From Paenalicyclobacillus ferrooxydans (GTDB taxonomy: Bacteria; Bacillota; Bacilli; Alicyclobacillales; Alicyclobacillaceae), in the NCBI RefSeq assembly GCF_001399675.1, contig NZ_LJCO01000085.1, positions 1 through 64,000 on the forward strand: DNA of 64,000 nt, written 5' to 3'. The position numbers and the translations under genes were made by a program. A model generated the notes under the pieces. The model was given only the letters and a program-made list of their open reading frames with translations. It did no database searches and was not told where the DNA came from. Shown here piece by piece: positions 16,657-24,104 of this stretch (positions are counted from its first letter, which is position 1; every line of letters starts with the position of its first letter).

Positions 16657-17040
16657 TCAGGCCAGGTGTCCGTCCGGGAGCCGGCGCTCCCTAGGTAACA
16701 CCATCCTGTGCATGAATTCCTCAAAGACAGCGAGGAGAATTGCAATCAGCTCAGCGACGTAAAACGGGACAATGGTGCTGTCGGACAATCCTAAAGACAG
16801 TAAGCTAATGACAATGAGGTACCCCATCTTATCAACGTAAAGAGATGGAAAGCTGCCCATGTTCGGGAGCACCAGCCAGTCGAGAATCAGACCGAGGACG
16901 GCAACAGCTGCCGCTGTAAGGATAATCTCCCAAAAATAAGTGTAAAGTGTATAAAGCACATTGGCGACGGTAAGAACCACGGCGGTCAGAACAAACTTTA
17001 GAAGTACATCGGCCCAAGGCAAGCGAATATGCACACCCAC
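16657..17040 (-). CDS. YndM/DUF2512-like membrane protein
   Basis: A 127-residue protein with four membrane segments. The middle region (ILTAAAVAVLGLILDWLVLP followed by a YVDKMGYL stretch) resembles the DUF2512 family (YndM of Bacillus), whose function is unknown. Its 3' end converges on the oxidase operon with a 58-base gap and no clear terminator. Possible role in the spore or cell envelope by family association only. Confidence 0.7.
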   Translation of the reverse strand: MGVHIRLPWADVLLKFVLTAVVLTVANVLYTLYTYFWEIILTAAAVAVLGLILDWLVLPNMGSFPSLYVDKMGYLIVISLLSLGLSDSTIVPFYVAELIAILLAVFEEFMHRMVLPRERRLPDGHLA

Positions 17041-17238
17041 GTACCATTCCCCCTTTCGTGTTCAAGCTCAGTGTGACCGCAAAGCCCCCTGCCCATACAA
17101 GTTCATCAAGAACAGAGCACTTCAAGTTTAAGGTGCACATTGACTCAAACAACGGTGAAAGTCGGTGCATGGATGTTAGGCTCGTGCTAGAACGCAGACT
17201 CGTACGAGGTCATACGGTGGATTGAGGAGATGATGAAG

Positions 17239-17724
17239 ATGCCTGACATTCACATCGAGTCCCGAACCATCCGTGACATTGTGATCGATCCGGCACACGC
17301 CGACCGGACGGAGTCTGAAACATTCCGCAAGGCAAAAGACCGGCTGAAGGAAGACTGCCATTATCAATGTTGGATATGCGGTGCGACTGAAAACCTCCAG
17401 GTACACCACTTTGCAGTCGAATATATGCACAAACACTTGGCCGATCTCGAAAAAGTGAAGGAGTTTGTCGAGGAGTTCGATCCGTACGGATATGGGCGAC
17501 TTTTGCGTCACAAACCTTTGAAGAGCGTCGAGGAGGTACGATGCCTGCTTGTACTATGCCAGGCCCATCACACTGGTGTTGATCACGAGGATGGGAACAG
17601 CGGCACCGGCATTCACTCAACTACCTTTCCCACTTGGCTCATTCAAAAGCTGGCCAAGGAGGGGAAGAATCCCGTTCCACAACCGGGAGAAACCGCGAAG
17701 CAGGTGGAGAAACACGTACAGTAG
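17239..17724 (+). CDS. HNH-nuclease-like protein with paired Cys motifs
   Basis: About 161 residues. CWICGATENLQVHHF near residues 48-62 and CLLVLCQAHHTGVDHEDG near residues 104-121 form an HNH-type metal site, as in small HNH endonucleases. It is not next to a mobile element or restriction system. ATG 17239 is nine bases after GAGGAG. ATG 17230 and 17233 are also in frame but too close to it. A 13-bp tandem repeat follows 24 bases after the stop. Confidence 0.72.
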   Translation: MPDIHIESRTIRDIVIDPAHADRTESETFRKAKDRLKEDCHYQCWICGATENLQVHHFAVEYMHKHLADLEKVKEFVEEFDPYGYGRLLRHKPLKSVEEVRCLLVLCQAHHTGVDHEDGNSGTGIHSTTFPTWLIQKLAKEGKNPVPQPGETAKQVEKHVQ

Positions 17725-17748
17725 CCACGACTTTGGATTGCCAAAGGA

Positions 17749-17839
17749 GAAGTCATTCATCGAAGTCATTCATCGAAGTCATTCATTGAAGTCATTCATT
17801 GAAGTCATTCATTGAAGTCATTCATCGAAGTCATTCTTT
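17749..17839. repeat. Tandem repeat, 7 copies of a 13-bp unit GAAGTCATTCATY
   Basis: Units start at 17749, 17762, 17775, 17788, 17801, 17814 and 17827. The first six differ only in the last base (C or T). The seventh is degenerate after GAAGTCATTC. There are no spacers, so it is not a CRISPR array. It lies between two convergent genes. Confidence 0.95.
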
Positions 17840-17856
17840 ATTGTCAATTATGATTG

Positions 17857-18081
17857 TCACAATGTGACGTGCGACGGGGCTAACGCTTGAATTGCACTTG
17901 CACGTGACCGATAGTGAAACCACACATCTCCATCGGTATTCCAGAGCACCCATTTATACCACGTTGGTGTCTTAGTGACATACCATACGTGTCCATCTGC
18001 TGAGGTTACACGTTCTGAAGCTTCGACAAGTGCTTTCCACGTCGTAAAACCTAAGTGGCTCGCCAGCAATGCCTGGTTCAT
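17857..18081 (-). CDS. Small protein of unknown function
   Basis: A 74-residue soluble protein, Trp-rich in the middle (HVWYVTKTPTWYKWVLW). ATG at 18081 follows GGAGGGG on the minus strand, which favours it over the longer frame starting near 18129. No domain recognised. It converges on the 13-bp repeat array. Confidence 0.6.
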   Translation of the reverse strand: MNQALLASHLGFTTWKALVEASERVTSADGHVWYVTKTPTWYKWVLWNTDGDVWFHYRSRASAIQALAPSHVTL

Positions 18082-18308
18082 GTGATCCCCTCCAGATTGT
18101 GTGATCGGCTCCAGCCTTCGCCGTATCACGTTGACGACCCCAATTGTCGTCCACCTGTGCCTAGTGTAACGTCCTCATGTTAAGAAGCAGTGAAGCGGTT
18201 GTGGATTCATTGTGTTCACTGTGACAAGTGTCGTGGACAACCAAAGTGATCCGCGCATACACAGAAAATAGGACATCGGGTGAGGGAAGTCGTCCGAAGG
18301 AAGGTGAC

Positions 18309-18506
18309 ATGTTGGATCCGATTATCGTTCTTGCCTTGATTGGGTTGATGGTGGTCTTGGCTGTTGTCGGTGTGCATTTACTTGGCCTTCTGCTGGCGAT
18401 CCTGCTGGTTCTGTTGGTGCTCGTTTTGCTTGGAGCTTTCGGTGTTCGGAGTCCAGTGGCTGTTCGCAGACGGCATTATCGACGAAGACGCAGACGTCGA
18501 AAATAG
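18309..18506 (+). CDS. Small membrane peptide with arginine-rich tail
   Basis: A 65-residue protein. Residues about 5-47 are almost entirely Leu/Val/Ile/Ala/Gly and would span the membrane once or twice. The C-terminus is a run of Arg, Tyr and His (RRRHYRRRRRRRK). ATG 18309 follows AAGGAAGGTG. A hairpin terminator follows at 18543. The basic end could bind nucleic acid or acidic lipid. No family recognised. Confidence 0.65.
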   Translation: MLDPIIVLALIGLMVVLAVVGVHLLGLLLAILLVLLVLVLLGAFGVRSPVAVRRRHYRRRRRRRK

Positions 18507-18542
18507 AGCGATACAACTCACATCCATGGTTGGTGGAAGGAA

Positions 18543-18565
18543 GGCCCGCTGTGCGGGTCTTTCTG
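18543..18565 (+). terminator. Probable rho-independent terminator
   Basis: GGCCCGC-TGT-GCGGGTC (7 pairs including one G-T) followed by TTTCTGTTTT. It ends the small-peptide gene at 18309. The remaining gap to 18833 holds two inverted repeats (GAACAGTTGTTC near 18693 and TTGAACGTTGTTCAA at 18840) that could be operators for the ligase operon. Confidence 0.75.
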
Positions 18566-18833
18566 TTTTCTGCTGTCCCTTGAGCGGCGTACGGTTTCTC
18601 ATGGGCTGTAAAGCCGAAGCCGCGCGCACGAGAGCCAAAGTTCACCTTAAAAAATTTACGCAAAGTACCCCCAACAAATAACAGATTAATTCGAACAGTT
18701 GTTCAAAATGGGGATTCAGTCGACTCGGGTCTTGACGAATTCTAGAACTCATCTTTGACCGTGCAACCGTTTTTTTCGACAACTCTCCAGGCGAAGAGAC
18801 TCAGCCTGGTGTCCCAAACACTTATCAGGGGGG

Positions 18834-21266
18834 ATGATGTTGAACGTTGTTCAATTATTTCGTGCGTCAGTAGTCCGAAATCCCCAGCATCCGTGCCTGC
18901 AATTTAAAGAGGATGGACAGTATCGAACTTGGACGTACGGGTTCGTGTGGGAACAGGTTATGAAGGTTGCCGCAGGCCTGAAAGCGCGTGGAATGGGTCG
19001 GGGAGACAAGGTCGCAATCCTCGCTGAATCTTCCCCAAACTGGGTGCTCTGCGATTTTGCCGTGATGGCCATTGGCGCGAGTGTAGTACCAATTTACCCT
19101 TCTGTCACGGCACCGCAAGCAGCATTCATCTTGAAAAATGCGGACGTCAAGTGCCTGTTGGCCGGCTCGTGGGACCTGGTTGTTGACTTAGTGCCGCTGT
19201 TGCCACAGTCTGTCTCACGTGTTGTGTTGTTCGAGGGAGAAGAGGTGTCATCTTCCGTTGGTGTCGAATCGATGAAGCACATCATTGAGACAGCAGATGT
19301 CTCATCTTTTGACGAACGGCAGATTGACGACATTCCGGCAACTTCAACGGCAACCATTGTGCACACCTCTGGAACGTCGGGCACCCCAAAGGGCGTCATC
19401 TTGTCACATCAAAATTTGAGTTCGAACATTGAGGCTTGCTTGTCTGTTCTGCCAGTGGAACCAAGCGATATCAGTCTGTCATACCTGCCTTTGTCGCACA
19501 TATTCGAACGAACGGTCGGTCATTTTTGCTTATTTACAGCCGGAGCAACAGTCGCTTATGCACAAGGGCTCGATACCATTCAGGCTAACCTTCAGGAAGT
19601 TCGACCTACCGTATTGGTTACGGTACCGCGCCTCCTCGAGAAGGTGTATGCGGGGATTTTGCAACGCCTTCAGGAGAAACCGGCATTTCTTGCGAGGTTT
19701 GTCCATGCCTGCATCGAGGCTCCGATGGGCACTTGGAAAAGCAAAGTGGCCGATCGCCTTGTCTATCGGCAGCTGCAGCGAGGGCTCGGCGGTCGTATCC
19801 GTGCCGTCGTGTCAGGCGGGGCCGGCTTAGCCGCAGATATCGCCTCATTCTACCAAAAGGCGGGTATCCCTGTTTGCGAGGGCTACGGCATGACGGAAAC
19901 CGCACCCGTGATTGCGGTCAATACGCTGGAGTCCATTCAACCGGGAACGGTAGGTAAACCTCTCCCAAACCTTCAGATTCGGATTGCAGACGATGGAGAG
20001 CTTTTGGTCAAAGGGCCGAATGTCATGAGTGGTTACTATAACAATCCGCAAGCAACGTCTGAAGTCATCGATTCCGATGGCTGGCTTCACACCGGTGACA
20101 TTGCTGAATTGGTCGATGGTCGGGTGCGTATCGTGGAGCGTAAAAAGAACCTGCTCGTGTTAGCCACAGGGAAGAATGTGGCCCCGTATCCAATCGAAAA
20201 CGCCATGACCCTCAGTCCATATATCGTGGACACAGTGTTGGTTGGAGACCAGCGAAAGTATGTAGCCTGTCTGGTTGCTCCAGATTTTGCAGCTATTGCA
20301 GACAAACTCGGACGTGAGGGTCATTCTGAAAGCGATTACCCATCGTGGGTTTCAGATCTAGAGGTACGCAGGCTCCTGCAGCGAGAGATTCAGCAATCAG
20401 TGACTGGATTTGCGGAATTTGAGCAACCCAAACGTGCCGTTCTTTTGACAGCCCCGTTCAGTATTGAGAGCGGAGACTTGACGCCGACGTTAAAAGTCAA
20501 GTCGAAAGTGGTGTTGGAGAAATACCAAAGCGAGATCAATCAGATGTACGAGGGTATTTCCTTCCTTGATATCTTTGGCGATCCGGAGACGGGCCTTACA
20601 GGCTCAGTCCCTCCGTCTCCTCCCGATCAGATTACACATGTTCCGAATGTCCCGTACAGCGGTGTGGAGACCGCAGCCTCGGCAGGGACAGAAACCAACG
20701 CGAATATTGCTGCAGATTCCATGAAGAGCAAGCGCAAAAAGCGGCGGTGGGGCATGTGGTTCGGACTCGCTTTGGTTGCAGCAGTTGGTGTCCTCATAGT
20801 CTTGGTCGGTCCGCCAAAGTTGCCAGCAAACCTCAATCTCCTTGCCACATTGGGTCAGGTCAAACACAACAATGCACAGATTGACAAAGCCAACAACCAA
20901 ATTGTCGGGGAAATGGGCAAGGTGCAAAATCTGTCGGGACTGAGTCCGAAACTTGCCACGCAACTCGGTACACTGTCAAGCGGTTTGCATCAACAAAACA
21001 ACAGCTTAGCTGAACTGCAGAATTTGAGTGTAGATGAGATTGGGCTGAGCAAGCAGTTCGCCAATCTTGCGTCCACGATGAACAGAAACCTCGGCAGTGT
21101 CGCTCGAACAACCAAGGGTCAGTCAGATGCCGCTGCAAATATGAGTCAGACGGCGAAACAACTATCATCCACCGCTGCAAACATTGCAAACACCAACCAG
21201 CAGATAGCCAGTAAGTTAAACGATGCAACCGCCAAGACACAGACTGTGGCGAGTGAGGTGCCGTAA
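18834..21266 (+). CDS. Long-chain acyl-CoA ligase fused to a membrane anchor and coiled coil
   Basis: An 810-residue chimera. Residues 1 to about 600 form an AMP-forming acyl-CoA synthetase with TSGTSGTPKGVILSH (nucleotide loop), YLPLSHIFER, GYGMTETAPVI, GWLHTGDIAEL and the late lysine region LTPTLKVKSKVVL. A Pro/Thr/Ala linker, a basic stop KSKRKKRR (about 629-636) and a membrane segment (about 640-659) follow. The last 150 residues are an Asn/Gln/Ser/Thr/Ala-rich helical tail resembling MCP-type coiled coils. By the positive-inside rule the enzyme is cytosolic and the tail external. Normal ligases lack this tail. The four downstream genes encode similar anchored tails, so this is probably a membrane-organised fatty-acid activation complex (inference). 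Confidence 0.9.
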   Translation: MMLNVVQLFRASVVRNPQHPCLQFKEDGQYRTWTYGFVWEQVMKVAAGLKARGMGRGDKVAILAESSPNWVLCDFAVMAIGASVVPIYPSVTAPQAAFILKNADVKCLLAGSWDLVVDLVPLLPQSVSRVVLFEGEEVSSSVGVESMKHIIETADVSSFDERQIDDIPATSTATIVHTSGTSGTPKGVILSHQNLSSNIEACLSVLPVEPSDISLSYLPLSHIFERTVGHFCLFTAGATVAYAQGLDTIQANLQEVRPTVLVTVPRLLEKVYAGILQRLQEKPAFLARFVHACIEAPMGTWKSKVADRLVYRQLQRGLGGRIRAVVSGGAGLAADIASFYQKAGIPVCEGYGMTETAPVIAVNTLESIQPGTVGKPLPNLQIRIADDGELLVKGPNVMSGYYNNPQATSEVIDSDGWLHTGDIAELVDGRVRIVERKKNLLVLATGKNVAPYPIENAMTLSPYIVDTVLVGDQRKYVACLVAPDFAAIADKLGREGHSESDYPSWVSDLEVRRLLQREIQQSVTGFAEFEQPKRAVLLTAPFSIESGDLTPTLKVKSKVVLEKYQSEINQMYEGISFLDIFGDPETGLTGSVPPSPPDQITHVPNVPYSGVETAASAGTETNANIAADSMKSKRKKRRWGMWFGLALVAAVGVLIVLVGPPKLPANLNLLATLGQVKHNNAQIDKANNQIVGEMGKVQNLSGLSPKLATQLGTLSSGLHQQNNSLAELQNLSVDEIGLSKQFANLASTMNRNLGSVARTTKGQSDAAANMSQTAKQLSSTAANIANTNQQIASKLNDATAKTQTVASEVP

Positions 21267-21390
21267 CGAGCGCACCGGTTCCCGTCCTTCAACCTCGCGG
21301 GATTACGGCCAGCACGTCCGAATTCAGAGTTCGGTCCGTGGTACGCTGATCCGCTGATGAGAACTATACGGAGACGGTATGTCGTCCGCG

Positions 21391-21443
21391 GATGGGAGTC
21401 ACATGAGACCTGTATGCTGATGGGAGTCACATGAGACCTGTAT
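21391..21443. repeat. 25-bp direct repeat upstream of the coiled-coil genes
   Basis: The 25-base sequence starting GATGGGAGTCACATGAGACC occurs at 21391-21415 and again at 21419-21443, three bases apart. It lies between the ligase gene and the first small coiled-coil gene. The second copy ends at the ribosome site of that gene, so it could be a recent duplication or a regulatory site. Confidence 0.9.
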
Positions 21444-21458
21444 AAGGAAGTGATACGT

Positions 21459-21968
21459 GTGCTTGGAAAAGTGGTAAGCAGCGTTGGTGCCGTGGTCGTA
21501 CTAGGTCTCTTGGGCATGACAGTACCGACAACGGTCCGATTGAGTCAGCTTGACGTCGGATTACGATCAAGCCTGCATTCTACAAGTCAGCTCGTCGATG
21601 TTGAATCAGCCATTATCCAAAATAACAAGAGTTTGACGACACTGATGAATACGGCAAACAGTATGAATCAGACACTGCGGACAACGAATCAGACGACAGG
21701 ACAATTAGAACAAAATATCGCTCTCATCAACAAGTTGAATGAGCAAACCTTGCAGATCAACGACTCCATCGGCGGACAGACAAAGGCAGGTGCTGCTCAC
21801 CTCGCATCAATTGCCGCATCGCTGCATCAGCTCGACGGCTCGATGACCAATCTTGAACAGACGCTCAGTGCACTCGGCGGAATGGTTCAGCAGGATGTAG
21901 GCAATATGAACCAGATGAAACAGGCTGTTCACAGCATGAACAGTAAGGTTCCGGGGGTGGCAGGATGA
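21459..21968 (+). CDS. Single-pass membrane protein with external coiled coil (1 of 4)
   Basis: A protein of about 169 residues. The N-terminal membrane segment (VVSSVGAVVVLGLLGMTV) is followed by a helical tail rich in Asn, Gln, Ser, Thr and Leu (for example NKSLTTLMNTANSMNQTLRT), like the ligand or coil regions of methyl-accepting proteins but without HAMP or signalling domains. GTG 21459 fits the AAGGAAG ribosome site better than GTG 21450. The stop overlaps the next ATG (ATGA at 21965). No enzyme function is visible. Confidence 0.75.
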   Translation: MLGKVVSSVGAVVVLGLLGMTVPTTVRLSQLDVGLRSSLHSTSQLVDVESAIIQNNKSLTTLMNTANSMNQTLRTTNQTTGQLEQNIALINKLNEQTLQINDSIGGQTKAGAAHLASIAASLHQLDGSMTNLEQTLSALGGMVQQDVGNMNQMKQAVHSMNSKVPGVAG

Positions 21969-22480
21969 AGGTGACGTGGATCGGGATCGTGCGTACCATC
22001 ATTCCCGTTGGACTATTGTTACTCGGCATAAACGGCCTTGTGGAGGTTCGGCTGCAGAAGGACATGGCAGCAAAGACAATCACGCTTACGAAGCAGGTCA
22101 GTCAGGCCAAGTCACTGTCCGGCCAGCTTGGAGAGGGGCTTGGAGGGCTGACGGAATTACAAAAGACGACCGAATCAATGCAGGCAACCCTGGTCCAAGT
22201 TCAAACCGCATCTGCGAACATGGCATCGGGGCTGGCCAGTCTCTCGCAGACAGTCACAGGGATTAATCAATCCGTATCGACAATCAAAACCGGCGTCGGA
22301 CAATCGCAATCGGATATTCAATCAATTTCGGCGTCAGAACTGCACATTCTTAGTACGCTTGGTCAGCTGAACCAAATCAATGGATCCGTGGTGAATAACC
22401 TCGGCGTGATGTTGGCCGACGAAGACAGTATCCGCCAAGATCTTGTTCAAATGAATCAAAAGACGGCCTTGATTCCATGA
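21965..22480 (+). CDS. Single-pass membrane protein with external coiled coil (2 of 4)
   Basis: A 171-residue protein with the same layout: a short basic N-terminus, a membrane segment (IVRTIIPVGLLLLGINGL) and a Gln/Ser/Thr-rich heptad-like tail. It starts inside the previous stop and ends 15 bases before the next gene. Pairwise identity to its neighbours looks low, so the paralogy is structural more than sequence-close. Confidence 0.75.
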   Translation: MKVTWIGIVRTIIPVGLLLLGINGLVEVRLQKDMAAKTITLTKQVSQAKSLSGQLGEGLGGLTELQKTTESMQATLVQVQTASANMASGLASLSQTVTGINQSVSTIKTGVGQSQSDIQSISASELHILSTLGQLNQINGSVVNNLGVMLADEDSIRQDLVQMNQKTALIP

Positions 22481-22495
22481 CGAGGAGGGATAACA

Positions 22496-23329
22496 ATGCA
22501 ACTTTCGTTTGAGACCTTCTTGCGGCAAAAGAAAGCGTTTGCCGTCTCAGGATTGATTGCTGCCATCTGTGCTGCTGGCGCAGCCGCAACACCGCTTGTG
22601 CAGCATCTCCCGAAAACGGGAAACATCTTTTCGATGGTCAGTGCATTAAAAGGGACGACCGGTCAGATTCTGACGAACACGCGAGCACTGAAATCGCAAG
22701 TGAATCACGTCGAGAGTCAGCTTGGCAGCCTCAGAACTCAAGAGCAAATCCTGTCCCAACAGACTGCGACCGGGCAAGCACTGGCGGGTCAGCTACAGAC
22801 CCAAATAGCGCTGACAAGTCAAAACGTCAGTCTGATGCGACAGATTCTCGGTGCTGAAAAAGGTACGGCTGGAGTCACCAACGTGGTTCGGCAACAGTCG
22901 AGTCAGCTGTTGACTCAGATTAACCAGAGCGCGAGTGTACTTCGAGGTCTCGCCGGCACCATGGAAACCACGGGCCAGGAAAGTGACACTTTGAATGCTC
23001 AACTGAACAGCCTGCTGGCAGAACTGCAATCATCTGAGCAGGAGTTTCGCGTGTTCGGCCAGGTCAATCAATTACTACTCTCAGGCCAGAGCCCGGTGAA
23101 TCTGCTTAAGAATCCGCTTGGGACTGTAACCAAGTCACTCGGGTCCACAGGTGCATCCACACTAGCATCCGGTCTCGGCTCTGTTGCAAACAGTGTGACG
23201 AGCGGCTTGACTGGTTCGTCGGGGGCGACATCGAATGGTTCATCGGGATCGGCATCGACGAACTCATCGGGATCGACGTCATCAAATCACACAGGCTCGG
23301 GCTTGCTCGGCCTGCTTGGTGGCCAGTAA
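22496..23329 (+). CDS. Single-pass membrane protein with coiled coil and Ser/Gly-rich tail (3 of 4)
   Basis: A 277-residue protein with a membrane segment at residues about 15-33 (FAVSGLIAAICAAGAAATP), a coiled-coil region of roughly 170 residues, then a low-complexity Ser/Gly/Thr/Asn tail (GSSGSASTNSSGSTSS) ending in GLLGLLGGQ. ATG 22496 follows GAGGAGGGATAAC. The flexible tail would project outside the membrane and might interact with cell wall. That is inference. Confidence 0.75.
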   Translation: MQLSFETFLRQKKAFAVSGLIAAICAAGAAATPLVQHLPKTGNIFSMVSALKGTTGQILTNTRALKSQVNHVESQLGSLRTQEQILSQQTATGQALAGQLQTQIALTSQNVSLMRQILGAEKGTAGVTNVVRQQSSQLLTQINQSASVLRGLAGTMETTGQESDTLNAQLNSLLAELQSSEQEFRVFGQVNQLLLSGQSPVNLLKNPLGTVTKSLGSTGASTLASGLGSVANSVTSGLTGSSGATSNGSSGSASTNSSGSTSSNHTGSGLLGLLGGQ

Positions 23330-23354
23330 TAGAGGGTGAAAGGGGGATATCAGG

Positions 23355-23885
23355 ATGCCCGTCACACGCGTTATTCGCATCCTATCCTGGTGTGTATCGC
23401 TGGTTGGCATCGGGCTGTTCGGGTACACCATGACCGAGCAAACCAGCATTCAGGGACAGATGAACCATTCCATGACCCAACTGAACGGTGACCTTCAGGC
23501 GACTGTACCACTTGTGGGGAAGACCGCAAAAGCCCTGAATCCACTGACGGCGACGACGTCTGCCTTGGCGACAATCGAGATACAGGAGGAAAAGACGGTA
23601 CAAAACCTCGCTCTCATGAATCGTCACTTGCAGGCGATTGGTGCGAGTGAGCAGATGATTTTGTCTGGGATGAACAGCGTCTATAGCACGACAACCGCCG
23701 TAAGTCAGAACATTGGAAGTGTGAGCAGGGCGAACGGAGACATCCTGACCGCGTCCACGACCTCGGCATCGACAGCAACAACAGAGGCGGGGCGACTCGG
23801 TGCGCTCAATCAGCAGACCGGGGCAGTCATTAGTCAACTCCGCCAGCTGAATACCAAACTGGCTGCACTGAAATTGGTACCTTAA
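23355..23885 (+). CDS. Single-pass membrane protein with external coiled coil (4 of 4)
   Basis: A 176-residue protein with an N-terminal membrane segment (ILSWCVSLVGIGLFGYTM) and a Gln/Thr/Ser/Ala-rich helical tail. It is the last gene of the ligase/coiled-coil operon. A terminator starts 36 bases after its stop. Same topology as genes 1 to 3: a few residues inside, the coil outside. Confidence 0.75.
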   Translation: MPVTRVIRILSWCVSLVGIGLFGYTMTEQTSIQGQMNHSMTQLNGDLQATVPLVGKTAKALNPLTATTSALATIEIQEEKTVQNLALMNRHLQAIGASEQMILSGMNSVYSTTTAVSQNIGSVSRANGDILTASTTSASTATTEAGRLGALNQQTGAVISQLRQLNTKLAALKLVP

Positions 23886-23920
23886 GCTTGCTGGGTGAGA
23901 TTATAATGACAGTAACCGTG

Positions 23921-23942
23921 AGGCCCCTCAGCGGGCCTTTTT
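23921..23942 (+). terminator. Rho-independent terminator of the ligase/coiled-coil operon
   Basis: AGGCCC-CTCAGC-GGGCCT followed by TTTTT. It separates this operon from asnB. Confidence 0.85.
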
Positions 23943-24104
23943 CACTGCCTAAGAATTGATATTTCGTGATTTTATGGAGATACTTCACTCACCACCACAA
24001 ATTCTTGACAAGTCAACATATTCCGTTGACAGTTCGCGCAAATCCGATTGACATTCTTTTTTTATACTCACTTCACAGCCAGCGAAAAGATCTGAGGTGT
24101 GGAT

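Noticed and set aside
17549-17815. Frame that reads through the 13-bp repeats
   Set aside because: It overlaps the HNH-like gene in another phase and has no start signal, so the repeats are more likely non-coding.
17749-17839. CRISPR array
   Set aside because: Units are 13 bases and directly adjacent, with no spacers, and no cas genes are nearby.
18690-18710. LexA box at CGAACAGTTGTTC
   Set aside because: The centre AGTT does not fit RNRY and the flanks are not symmetric. Kept only as part of a possible lipid-regulator palindrome.
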